NCBI GenBank assembly: GCA_024707075.1
Contig: JANQAK010000003.1
Coordinates: 930,001-994,000 of the forward strand
Direction: 5' to 3'
DNA: 64,000 nucleotides
DNA from: Afipia sp.
GTDB taxonomy: Bacteria > Pseudomonadota > Alphaproteobacteria > Rhizobiales > Xanthobacteraceae
Shown: piece after piece, positions 46,129-54,010 of the stretch
Numbering within the stretch: the stretch's first letter is position 1
How the letters are laid out: the number at the start of each line of letters is the position of its first letter
Translations under genes and position numbers: made by a program
Notes under the pieces: generated by a model
Database searches by the model: none
The model's input: the letters and a program-made list of their open reading frames with translations, nothing else
What the model was told of the DNA's origin: nothing

Positions 46129-47103
46129 TCAGTTCGTCTTCTTCGCAAGCCCGAGCGAGTCGATCACCTTGCGTTCGGACTCGGTGACCTCGGCGACGAA
46201 CTTCTTGTAGTCCTCGGTGTTCTTGTAGTTCGCCACCATGTCGAACTTCGCCAGCGTCGCGATCACCGCCGGGTCCTCGATCGCCTTCTTGAAGGCGTCG
46301 TGCAGCTTGGCGACGATCTTGGGGTCCATGCCTTTCGGGCCGGCGATGCCGAACGGCGAATCGTACACCATCGAGTAGCCGAGTTCGTTGAGCGTCGGCG
46401 CATCGGGGAAGTTCGGCGACCGCTTCGAGGTCCACACCATCAGCAGGCGCAGCTTGCCGGCGTCGACCAGCGGCCGCCATCCGGTCGAGTCCGCCTGAAG
46501 CATGGTGTGGTTGCCGAGCACGGCGGCGTTGGTTTCCGCGCCGCCCTTGAACGGCACTTGGGTCAGCTTGATGCCGGCCTTGGCCGCGATCTGCTCCATG
46601 CCGATGTGCAGCGACGTCCCCGCGCCCGGCGTGGCGTAAGTCACCTTGCCCGGATTGGCCTTGGCGAAATCCACCACGTCCTTCCAGGTCTTGAACTGCG
46701 ACTCCGCGTTGGTGGTCACGCCGAAGGTGTAACCGGTCAGATGCACGATGTAGGTGAAGTCCTTCGATGCGTCCCACGACACCTGCTGCATCAGCGGCAG
46801 CCGGAACACCGTGATCGGAATCTGCGAGATGACGTAGCCGTCCGGCTTTCCCGTTGCCGCCATGGTGGCCGGGCCAACGGTACCGCCGCCGCCCGCCTTG
46901 TTATCGACGACGATGGGCTGGCCGAGAATTTTCGACGCGCTGTCAGCGATCGCGCGCATCGAAATATCGGTCGAGCCGCCGGCCGGCCATGGCACGATCA
47001 GCGTGATCGGCTTGGTGGGATAATCCTGTGCCGCCGCGATGCTACATGACGCCGCCACGGCCGCCGCAGCCAAGATGGTTTTCAGACCTGCAAGATGTTT
47101 CAT
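46129..47103 (-). CDS. tctC: Tripartite tricarboxylate transporter substrate-binding protein (Bug family)
   Basis: 324 residues from ATG 47103, which has GGAGGGAG upstream. Signal peptide with LAAAAVAASCSIAAAQ, then the Bug hallmark YPTKPITLIVPWPAGGSTDISMR and the pocket loop VPFKGGAETNAAVLGNH. Periplasmic ligand capture for the TctA/TctB permease. Ligand may be a di- or tricarboxylate or another acid. Confidence 0.93.
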   Translation of the reverse strand: MKHLAGLKTILAAAAVAASCSIAAAQDYPTKPITLIVPWPAGGSTDISMRAIADSASKILGQPIVVDNKAGGGGTVGPATMAATGKPDGYVISQIPITVFRLPLMQQVSWDASKDFTYIVHLTGYTFGVTTNAESQFKTWKDVVDFAKANPGKVTYATPGAGTSLHIGMEQIAAKAGIKLTQVPFKGGAETNAAVLGNHTMLQADSTGWRPLVDAGKLRLLMVWTSKRSPNFPDAPTLNELGYSMVYDSPFGIAGPKGMDPKIVAKLHDAFKKAIEDPAVIATLAKFDMVANYKNTEDYKKFVAEVTESERKVIDSLGLAKKTN

Positions 47104-47324
47104 TGGACGTTCTCCCTCCGCGGTTCGTGATTGGATCCGAACCTGTCGTTGTTTTGTGCAGCGATGATCCCCGAAATTTCCGGGAAAGAAAAGCAATGAG
47201 AACGGCGCGGGCCTCAGTTATTGCGGCGCATCAGCCGGATGCGTCATTAGGTCTCAAAAAAACCGCCCCGGAATTCGCCCTGGGTTCGCCCTGCGAAATC
47301 AAGCGCGCCGGGCACGCGGATCGG

Positions 47325-47400
47325 CTAGTGTGGTGGTTCGCAAGTCCGCATCATTTTGCGGCACGTTTCTTTGCGGACTTGCGAACCAAAAACACACTAG
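47325..47400. repeat. 76-bp hairpin element, copy 1
   Basis: Begins CTAGTGT and ends ACACTAG. Stem GGTTCGCAAGTCCGCA pairs perfectly with TGCGGACTTGCGAACC (16 bp), around a loop with ATTTTGCGGCACGTTTC. Same length and same ends as copy 2 at 47413-47488. Confidence 0.85.
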
Positions 47401-47412
47401 AACTATAGTTTT

Positions 47413-47488
47413 CTAGTGTCCTTCTGAATCCGAAGTTCGCTACGGAACGTGCGGTAAAATAAAGCGAACTTCGGATTCAGGACACTAG
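47413..47488. repeat. 76-bp hairpin element, copy 2 (opposite orientation)
   Basis: Also CTAGTGT to ACACTAG. Its stem (CTGAATCCGAAGTTCGCT when read on the minus strand) differs from copy 1 but is again perfectly self-complementary. The minus-strand loop ATTTTACCGCACGTTCC matches copy 1. The 12 bases between the copies contain the palindrome AACTATAGTT (47401-47410). The pair lies 49 bases before the nikR start. Confidence 0.85.
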
Positions 47489-47537
47489 GATCGCGCAACC
47501 CACCATGACCCGGCATCCGCCGGTACGGAGCCCTTCA

Positions 47538-47990
47538 ATGCAGCGCGTCACCATCACCCTCGACGACGAACTCATGGCCGAACTGGATCGCATGATCGTC
47601 GAGCACGGCTACCAGAACCGCTCCGAGGCGATCCGCGATTTCGCCCGCGCCGGTATGCAGCAGGCGGCGCAGGATGCCGGCAAGAACGGCGACTGCGTCG
47701 CGGCGCTGGTCTATGTCTACGATCACGCCGCGCGCGATCTCTCCAACCGCCTCGTCAACAACTTCCATGATCACCATGACCTGTCGCTGGCGACGCTGCA
47801 TGTCCACCTCGACAACGACAACTGCATGGAGATCACGGCGCTCAAGGGCAGCGCCGCCGAGGTGAAGCATCTCGCCGATCACGTCATCGCCGAGCGCGGC
47901 GTACGCTACGGCCGCGTGGTGATGATCCCGACCGAAGCCGGAACCAAGCCGTCCGCCGCGCGCAAGAAGCACGTCCATCGGCACACCTGA
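47538..47990 (+). CDS. nikR: Nickel-responsive regulator NikR
   Basis: 150 residues from ATG 47538. An N-terminal ribbon-helix-helix (MQRVTITLDDELMAELDRMIVEHGYQNRSEAIRDF) is followed by an ACT-like metal domain with the square-planar nickel ligands His77, His88, His90 and Cys96 (HDHHDLSLATLHVH, DNDNC), each one position on from the E. coli residues. The tail is His- and Lys-rich. It represses nickel uptake when nickel is sufficient. No nickel transporter, hydrogenase or urease gene is in the window, so its targets are elsewhere. Confidence 0.95.
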   Translation: MQRVTITLDDELMAELDRMIVEHGYQNRSEAIRDFARAGMQQAAQDAGKNGDCVAALVYVYDHAARDLSNRLVNNFHDHHDLSLATLHVHLDNDNCMEITALKGSAAEVKHLADHVIAERGVRYGRVVMIPTEAGTKPSAARKKHVHRHT

Positions 47991-47991
47991 C

Positions 47992-48040
47992 GGGCATGAC
48001 CCCGAAAAGTGGAAACCGGTTTTCGGAATAGGTCATGCCC
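47992..48040. repeat. GCATGACC palindrome, family I
   Basis: GGGCATGACCCCGAAAA .. CCGG.TTTTCGGAATAGGTCATGCCC starting 2 bases after the nikR stop codon. It may end or protect the nikR transcript. Related to 18070-18109. Confidence 0.75.
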
Positions 48041-48096
48041 AAATAAACAACAACTCAGGTAATGCACGCGCCCTCAACCTGCGGTATCGATCATCC

Positions 48097-49365
48097 ATGA
48101 CAAAAGCCAAATCCAATCTTCAAATCGATTCCGCGCGCCTCTGGGGCGACATCTTTGAGACCGCGAAATTCGGCGGCACCCCCAAGGGCGGCGTCAGGCG
48201 GCTCACCCTCGGCCCCGAGGACAAGCAGGTCCGCGACTGGTTCCGCACCGCCTGCGAGAAAGCGGGTTGTGAGGTCAGCGTCGATGCGCTCGGCACCATG
48301 TTCGCGATCCGGCGCGGCCGCGATATGTCGAAGCCGCCGATCGGCATCGGCTCGCATCTCGACACCCAGCCCACCGGCGGCAAGTTCGACGGCATTCTCG
48401 GCACGCTGGCGGCACTCGAAGTGGTCCGCGCCATGAACGACGCCGGTATCGAGACCGAGGTGCCCATCTGCGTCTGCAACTGGACCAACGAGGAAGGCTC
48501 GCGCTACGCGCCGGCGATGATGGCGTCCGCCGCCTATGCGGGCGAATACACCACCGAAGATATTCTTTCGCGCAAGGACGCCGACGGCATCACCGTGGCC
48601 GCGGCGCTCGATACCATCAGCTATCGCGGCGCGGATGCCGTGGGAAAACAGAAGTTCAGCGCCTTCGTCGAACTGCACATCGAGCAGGGTCCGCTGCTGG
48701 AGGCCGAGCACAAGACCATCGGCGTGGTGGATCGCGGCCAGGGCATCATCTGGTATGACGGCACGATCTCGGGTTTTGCCAGCCACGCCGGCACCACGCC
48801 GATGCCGCTGCGCAAGGACGCGCTCGCCGCGTTCTCCGAAGTCGTGCTCGCGGTGGAGAAGCTGGCACGCGATCACGGCCCCCACGCCGTTGGCACCATC
48901 GGCGAAGTGAAGATCGACAACCCGTCACGCAACGTCATTCCCGGCGATCTGGCGTTCTCGGCGGAATTCCGCAGTCCGGAGTCCGCCACGCTAGACGCGC
49001 TGCACGAGGGCTTGCAGAAAGCGGTGGCTAAGATCGCCGCCCGCCGCAAGGTGACGATCAATCTCGAAAAAATCTGGCGCAAGGAGCCGACGGTATTCGA
49101 CACAAGACTGGTCGATGCGGTCGCGAACGCGACGCAGGAACTGGGCTATTCCAACCGCCGCATCACCTCCGGCGCGGGCCACGACGCCTGCAACCTCGCC
49201 ACAGTGATGCCCGCGGCGATGATCTTCGTGCCGTGCAAGGACGGTATCAGCCACAACGAACTGGAAGACGCCACGCAGGCCGACTGCACGGCGGGCGCCA
49301 ACGTGCTGCTGCATACGGTTCTGGCGCTGGCCGGCGTTGCGTCGGAGGCGAAAGCGGGCGGTTAG
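48097..49365 (+). CDS. M20-family amidohydrolase (N-carbamoyl-L-amino-acid hydrolase/allantoate amidohydrolase type)
   Basis: 422 residues. Metal-site motifs are all visible: GIGSHLDTQPTGGKFDGILG, WTNEEGSRY, VELHIEQGPLLE and the C-terminal TSGAGHDA. It hydrolyses an N-carbamoyl or ureido bond using two divalent metal ions, a step in hydantoin, purine or pyrimidine breakdown. Its family relatives act on N-carbamoyl amino acids, beta-ureidopropionate or allantoate; which one is not decidable here. No clear operon partner. Confidence 0.9.
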   Translation: MTKAKSNLQIDSARLWGDIFETAKFGGTPKGGVRRLTLGPEDKQVRDWFRTACEKAGCEVSVDALGTMFAIRRGRDMSKPPIGIGSHLDTQPTGGKFDGILGTLAALEVVRAMNDAGIETEVPICVCNWTNEEGSRYAPAMMASAAYAGEYTTEDILSRKDADGITVAAALDTISYRGADAVGKQKFSAFVELHIEQGPLLEAEHKTIGVVDRGQGIIWYDGTISGFASHAGTTPMPLRKDALAAFSEVVLAVEKLARDHGPHAVGTIGEVKIDNPSRNVIPGDLAFSAEFRSPESATLDALHEGLQKAVAKIAARRKVTINLEKIWRKEPTVFDTRLVDAVANATQELGYSNRRITSGAGHDACNLATVMPAAMIFVPCKDGISHNELEDATQADCTAGANVLLHTVLALAGVASEAKAGG

Positions 49366-49396
49366 AATTCCAGCTTGCGCCGGAGCGCAAGTTTAG

Positions 49397-49512
49397 CGTC
49401 GTCCCGGCGAAGGCCGGGACCCATTACCCCTGGCCTCTCAATAAAGCACGACATACATCCCTCATAATATTCCGCGACAGGGAGTATGGGTCCCGGCCTT
49501 CGCCGGGACGAC
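49397..49512. repeat. Intergenic palindrome, family D
   Basis: CGTCGTCCCGGCGAAGGCCGG .. to ..CCGGCCTTCGCCGGGACGAC between the amidohydrolase and oligopeptidase genes. A longer oligopeptidase reading frame runs straight through it and is artefactual. Confidence 0.85.
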
Positions 49513-49550
49513 CCGCGAAATTTCTTCCGTTGCTTGAAAGTTCTTCAACT

Positions 49551-51644
49551 ATGAATGCCAAAACTCCCACTCCTCCCGTCGCGCCGCGCCGTCCGCACAC
49601 ATTCACCCGTCACGGCATCACCGTGACCGACGACTACGCCTGGCTGAAGGACGACAATTGGCAGGAGGTGCTGCGCGATCCGTCGGTGCTCAAGCCTGAC
49701 ATCCGCGCCTATCTCGAAGCCGAGAACGCCTACACCGAAGCGGTGCTCGGCCACACCGCGCCGTTGCAGAAAAAGCTGATCGCGGAAATGCGCGGCCGCA
49801 TCAAGGAAGATGACTCCAGCGTCCCCTCGCCGGACGGCCCGTTCGCGTACTTTCATAAATACCGCGAAGGCGGCCAGCACGAGCAGATCGGCCGCCAGCC
49901 CCGTGATGGCGGCGAGGCGCGCTTCATCATCGACGGCGACGAGGTCGCGAAGCAAAGCGAATACTTCAAGTTCGGCGGCGCGCGCCATTCGCCCGATCAC
50001 AAGCTGGAGGCCTGGAGCGCCGACGTGCGCGGCTCGGAATATTTCACCATCCGCGTCCGCGACTGGGAGACGGGCCAGGACTCAGCCGACCTCGTCGAGG
50101 AGACCGACGGTGGCATCGTCTGGTCGGCGGATTCGAAATCGTTCTTCTATGTGAAGCTCGACGACAACCACCGGCCGATGCAGGTCTATCGACACGCGCT
50201 GGGCACGCCACAGTCTGACGACACTTTGGTCTATGAAGAAAAGGACTCCGGCTGGTTCACCCATATCCATGAAAGCACCAGCGGGCGCTTCTGCGTGATC
50301 GCGGGCGGTGACCACGAAACCTCCGAGCAGCGGCTGATCGACCTGCACGATCCCAGCGCCAAGCCGCGCCTCGTCGCGCAACGCGAGGACGGCGTGCAGT
50401 ATTCGATCGCGGATCGCGGCGACCAGCTCTTTATTCTGACCAACGCCGACGACGCCATCGACTTCAAGATCGTCACCGCGCCGCTGGCCTCGCCCGCGCG
50501 CAAGAACTGGCGCGACCTCATTCCGCACCGTCCCGGCATCTACATCATCGACATCGAGCTTTATTCCGGCCATCTGGTCCGGCTGGAGCGGGCCAACGCC
50601 CTGCCCTCCATCGTGATCCGCGATCTGGCGACCTTGCAGGAACATGCCATCGCCTTCGACGAGGCGGCCTATTCGCTCGGCACCATCGGCGGCTACGAGT
50701 TCGACACCACGCAGATCTGTTTTTCCTATTCGTCGATGACCACGCCGTCGGAAGTGTACGACTACGACATGGTCAGCCGCACGCGGACCTTGCGCAAGCG
50801 GCAGGAGATTCCGTCGGGTCACAACCCCGCCGACTACGTCACCACGCGCATCATGGCAACATCGCACGACGGCGCGCAGGTGCCGGTGTCGATCCTGCAT
50901 CGCAAGGACTTGAAGCGCGACGGCGGCGCGCCGCTGCTGCTGTATGGCTACGGCTCCTACGGCCATGCGATGCCCGCGTCGTTCTCCGCCAACCGGCTGT
51001 CGCTGGTAGATCGCGGCTTTGTCTATGCTATCGCCCATATCCGCGGCGGCTCGGACAAGGGCTGGGGCTGGTATCTCGACGGCAAGCGCGAGAAGAAGAC
51101 CAACAGCTTCGACGATTTCGCGGCCTCGGCACGCGCGCTGATCGAGGCAAAATATACGTCCGCGAAGAAGATCGTCGGCCACGGCGGCAGCGCAGGCGGC
51201 ATGCTGATGGGCGCGGTGGCGAACCGCTCGGGCGAATTGTTCGCAGGGATCGTCGCGGAAGTGCCGTTCGTCGACGTGCTCAACACCATGCTCGACGACA
51301 CCCTGCCGCTGACGCCGCCGGAATGGCCCGAATGGGGCAACCCGATCGAGAGCGCGACCGACTTCAAGACCATTCTCTCGTACTCGCCTTACGACAACGT
51401 CGCGGCAAAGGAGTATCCCGCCATTCTGGCGATGGGCGGCCTCGCCGATCCGCGCGTGACGTACTGGGAGCCGGCGAAGTGGATCGCGCGGCTGCGTCCG
51501 GTGATGACGGGCGGCGGTCCGGTCCTGCTGCGCACCAACATGGGCGCGGGCCACGGCGGCGCGTCGGGCCGCTTCAACCGGCTCGACGAAATCGCCATCG
51601 CCTATGCCTTCGCGCTGTGGGCGGTGGGGCTGGCGGAGGCTTAG
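49551..51644 (+). CDS. ptrB: Oligopeptidase B-type S9 serine peptidase
   Basis: 697 residues with an N-terminal beta-propeller (from about 20 to 420) and a C-terminal alpha/beta-hydrolase domain. The triad is Ser547 (GHGGSAGG), Asp633 (GLADPRV) and His668 (GAGHGG). The RRPHTFTRHGITVTDDYAWLKDDNW start and VDVLNTMLDDTLPLTPPEWPEWGNP segment are typical of oligopeptidase B, which cuts short peptides after basic residues in the cytoplasm. ATG 49551 has no strong ribosome-binding site; the upstream extension of the frame is repeat sequence. Confidence 0.92.
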   Translation: MNAKTPTPPVAPRRPHTFTRHGITVTDDYAWLKDDNWQEVLRDPSVLKPDIRAYLEAENAYTEAVLGHTAPLQKKLIAEMRGRIKEDDSSVPSPDGPFAYFHKYREGGQHEQIGRQPRDGGEARFIIDGDEVAKQSEYFKFGGARHSPDHKLEAWSADVRGSEYFTIRVRDWETGQDSADLVEETDGGIVWSADSKSFFYVKLDDNHRPMQVYRHALGTPQSDDTLVYEEKDSGWFTHIHESTSGRFCVIAGGDHETSEQRLIDLHDPSAKPRLVAQREDGVQYSIADRGDQLFILTNADDAIDFKIVTAPLASPARKNWRDLIPHRPGIYIIDIELYSGHLVRLERANALPSIVIRDLATLQEHAIAFDEAAYSLGTIGGYEFDTTQICFSYSSMTTPSEVYDYDMVSRTRTLRKRQEIPSGHNPADYVTTRIMATSHDGAQVPVSILHRKDLKRDGGAPLLLYGYGSYGHAMPASFSANRLSLVDRGFVYAIAHIRGGSDKGWGWYLDGKREKKTNSFDDFAASARALIEAKYTSAKKIVGHGGSAGGMLMGAVANRSGELFAGIVAEVPFVDVLNTMLDDTLPLTPPEWPEWGNPIESATDFKTILSYSPYDNVAAKEYPAILAMGGLADPRVTYWEPAKWIARLRPVMTGGGPVLLRTNMGAGHGGASGRFNRLDEIAIAYAFALWAVGLAEA

Positions 51645-51664
51645 GGCTGAAACAAGTCCTATGT

Positions 51665-51793
51665 TGTCATGGCCGGGCATAGCCGTTCGAAGAACGGCGT
51701 CGCTTTTGCTCGCCTATGACCCGGCCATCCACCTTCCTTTTGAGAACTCTATGCGAGGATGATGGATCACCGGGTCAAGCCCGGTGATGACGA
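51665..51793. repeat. Intergenic palindrome, family E with a second hairpin
   Basis: GTCATGGCCGGGCATAGCCG .. GCCTATGACCCGGCCATCCACC, followed by ATGGATCACCGGGTCAAGCCCGGTGATGACG. The rest of the 301-bp gap (to 51945) shows no other recognisable element. Confidence 0.8.
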
Positions 51794-51945
51794 TTGCGCA
51801 TGAGAAGACATCTTACCTCTCAGGTAATTTGATCGGCTCCATCAATCGCTCATGATGCGTCCATTGCAGTGCGTCGTGACGCGCCGTGTTTCTCTGGCAT
51901 ACTCGCTTCGCTGTCCTGCTTCGCCTTCATCCGGAATTCCCCGCA

Positions 51946-53238
51946 ATGCGCCGCCTGCCCTTCTACTACGGCTGGATCATCGTCGCCGTCACCTTCGTCA
52001 CCATGGGCATCGGCGTCAACGCCCGCACCTCGTTCTCGCTGTTCTTCGCGCCCATCGTCGACGAGTTCGGCTGGGATCGCGGCGTCACGGCCGGCGCATT
52101 CTCGTTCGGATTTCTGGTCTCGGCGATCCTCAGCCCATTGATGGGACGACTGATGGACCGCACCGGCCCGCGCACGGTGATGGAGCTTGGCGTCGTGCTG
52201 ATGGGCGCGGGGCTGCTGCTCGCGCCGCTGACGACTCAGCCGTGGCATCTCTACGCCACCATCGGATGCCTCGTCGGCGCGGGCAGCATTTGTCTGGGCT
52301 ATTCCGGACAGTCGCTGTTCCTGCCGAACTGGTTCGTGCGAAAGCGCGGCCTCGCGGTCGGACTTGCATTCGCCGGAGTCGGCATCGGCTCCATCGTCAT
52401 CCTGCCGTGGGTACAGTTGCTGATCGACCGCACCGGCTGGCGCTCGGCAAGCTGGGCGATGGGCATTCTGGTGCTCGCCCTGCTGGTTCCGCTCAATCTC
52501 CTGCTGCGCAAGCGCCCCGAGGATATCGGCCTGCAACCGGATGGCGACGACGCGCCGACGGCGGCAACGATCCCGCCGCCCTCGAACATCGTGGACCCGG
52601 CATGGGCCGTCGTGGACTGGACGCTGGCGCGCGCGATGCGCATGGCGCGATTCTGGTGGATCGCGCTCGGCTACTTCTGCGGACTTTACATCTGGTACGC
52701 GGTGCAGGTGCACCAGACCAAGTATCTGGTCGAGATCGGATTCACCTCCACCTCCGCCGCGTGGGCGCTCGGCATGGTCAGCCTGATCGGCATTCCGGGC
52801 CAGATCGCGCTCGGCTATCTGTCCGACCGGATCGGACGCGAGTGGGTCTGGGCCATCGCTTCGCTTGGGTTCGCCTTTTGCTTCGCGGCGCTGATCGCGC
52901 TCCAGTACGCGCCGACCCTGCTGCTGGTCTATGTCATGGTCGTGGTGCAGGGATTTCTCGGCTACGGCTATACCTCGATCATGGGCGCGGTGGTCGCCGA
53001 GATCTTTCAGGGCCGGCATTTCGGCACGATCTTCGGCACCATCGGTTTCGCGGCATTGGCCGGCGGCGCGGCCGGTCCCTGGGTGACCGGCATCCTGCAC
53101 GACATCTACGGCGACTACACCCTCGCCTTCATCATCGGCATTGCCGTCAGCGCGCTCTCAGCCATCGCGATCTGGCTCGCCGCCCCGCGCCATGTTCGCG
53201 CGGTTGCAGGGCGGATTCACCGGATCGCGAAGGCATAG
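51946..53238 (+). CDS. MFS transporter (oxalate/monocarboxylate-like)
   Basis: 430 residues from ATG 51946 (the frame continues upstream to a GTG at 51886). Twelve hydrophobic segments, beginning FYYGWIIVAVTFVTMGIGVNARTSFSLFFAPIVDEFGW, with the inter-helix motif GRLMDRTGPRTVM after helix 2 and a charged mid-loop around 190-225. The first helix pair resembles the oxalate:formate and monocarboxylate branch of the MFS. Weak ribosome-binding site. Substrate not assignable. Confidence 0.87.
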   Translation: MRRLPFYYGWIIVAVTFVTMGIGVNARTSFSLFFAPIVDEFGWDRGVTAGAFSFGFLVSAILSPLMGRLMDRTGPRTVMELGVVLMGAGLLLAPLTTQPWHLYATIGCLVGAGSICLGYSGQSLFLPNWFVRKRGLAVGLAFAGVGIGSIVILPWVQLLIDRTGWRSASWAMGILVLALLVPLNLLLRKRPEDIGLQPDGDDAPTAATIPPPSNIVDPAWAVVDWTLARAMRMARFWWIALGYFCGLYIWYAVQVHQTKYLVEIGFTSTSAAWALGMVSLIGIPGQIALGYLSDRIGREWVWAIASLGFAFCFAALIALQYAPTLLLVYVMVVVQGFLGYGYTSIMGAVVAEIFQGRHFGTIFGTIGFAALAGGAAGPWVTGILHDIYGDYTLAFIIGIAVSALSAIAIWLAAPRHVRAVAGRIHRIAKA

Positions 53239-53271
53239 GTATATCGAAAAACGAAGTCAGCGATTGACGCG

Positions 53272-53586
53272 TCATGCGACCTTCTGTTTCTCAATCGGCT
53301 CCGCGACGAGTTTGACGCCCAGCGCTCCGATCACTTTCCTGACGGTTTCAAATTCCGGCTTCGCCGTTTCCTTGAAAGTCTTGTAAAGACTCTCGCGCGA
53401 CAGGCCGGTCGCCTTTGCAATATCGCCAATGCCCTTTGCGCGCGCGACGGTATCGAGCGCGATGCAAATATATGCCGGATCGTCGGTCTCAAGCGCCTCC
53501 GTCAGATAGGCCGCAATCGCGGCAGGCGTCTTGAGATAATCAGCGGCGTCGAACTTTGATGTCTTCACCATTTTCTTTCCTTTCAT
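53272..53586 (-). CDS. Antitoxin of a HigBA-like type II module (HTH, COG3636 type)
   Basis: 104 residues. After a short Lys-rich start comes FDAADYLKTPAAIAAYLTEAL.. and a helix-turn-helix GIGDIAKATGLSRESLYKTFKETAKPEFETVRKVIGALGVKL. This is the addiction-module antidote family that resembles phage DNA-binding proteins. It overlaps the toxin stop codon as ATGA, so the order is toxin first, antitoxin second, as in higBA. A second ATG at 53571 is possible. Confidence 0.9.
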   Translation of the reverse strand: MKGKKMVKTSKFDAADYLKTPAAIAAYLTEALETDDPAYICIALDTVARAKGIGDIAKATGLSRESLYKTFKETAKPEFETVRKVIGALGVKLVAEPIEKQKVA

Positions 53587-53873
53587 AGCTCCACAGCGAT
53601 ATCCTTGGCGCGCTTGATGTCCCTGTCCTGGCTCGCCTTGTCACCGCCGCACAGGATCAGCACGATCGTCTTGCCGGTCTGCTTGTAATAAACCCGGTAT
53701 CCGGGACCGTACTGAATCCGCATCTCGCGGACACCTTCGCCCACGGCCTTGACGTCGCCGGGGTTGCCTTGCCCGAGCCGTTCGATGCGCGAAACAACCT
53801 TTGCAACTGCGCGCTGGTCGGTCAGAGCTTTCAGCCATTCGTCGAATTCGGCTGTTTTCCGCACCTCGTACAT
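53583..53873 (-). CDS. RelE/ParE-superfamily toxin (HigB-like, addiction module killer protein)
   Basis: 96 residues from ATG 53873. MYEVRKTAEFDEWLKALTDQRAVAKVVSRIERLGQGNPGDVKAVGEGVREMRIQYGPGYRVYY is the standard fold of these mRNA-cleaving toxins, with the basic and Tyr residues of the active groove near the end and ..LILCGGDKASQDRDIKRAK. A longer frame upstream is rejected because it would run through the operator palindrome. The start has no Shine-Dalgarno sequence. Confidence 0.9.
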   Translation of the reverse strand: MYEVRKTAEFDEWLKALTDQRAVAKVVSRIERLGQGNPGDVKAVGEGVREMRIQYGPGYRVYYKQTGKTIVLILCGGDKASQDRDIKRAKDIAVEL

Positions 53874-53893
53874 ATGTATCCTATAGGATACAT
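53874..53893. promoter_or_regulatory. 20-bp perfect palindrome at the toxin start, putative autorepression operator
   Basis: ATGTATCCTATAGGATACAT is fully palindromic and abuts the toxin ATG. It includes a -10-like TATAGGAT on the toxin strand, so antitoxin or toxin-antitoxin binding would block transcription. A promoter here would give an almost leaderless mRNA. Confidence 0.7.
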
Positions 53894-53935
53894 TCTCTCG
53901 AACGTCAAGCGATGGTTCGCTGCGCTTCCTCCGCT

Positions 53936-54010
53936 CATTCCCGCGCACTCGGGAATCCAGAGCCTCAGACTTCGATTTCAGATTTCTGGGTCCCCGCTTT
54001 CGCGGGGACG
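53936..54010. repeat. Intergenic palindrome, family F
   Basis: CATTCCCGCGCACTCGGGAATCCAG followed by CTGGGTCCCCGCTTTCGCGGGGACG. It overlaps the 3' end of the next hypothetical gene. Confidence 0.75.

Noticed and set aside
49233..49550. N-terminal extension of the oligopeptidase reading frame
   Set aside because: It runs through the end of the amidohydrolase gene and a family D palindrome; the family starts at MNAKTPTP.
53272..53893. Toxin-antitoxin pair as a sign of a genomic island
   Set aside because: No integrase, tRNA, direct repeats or change in codon style nearby.
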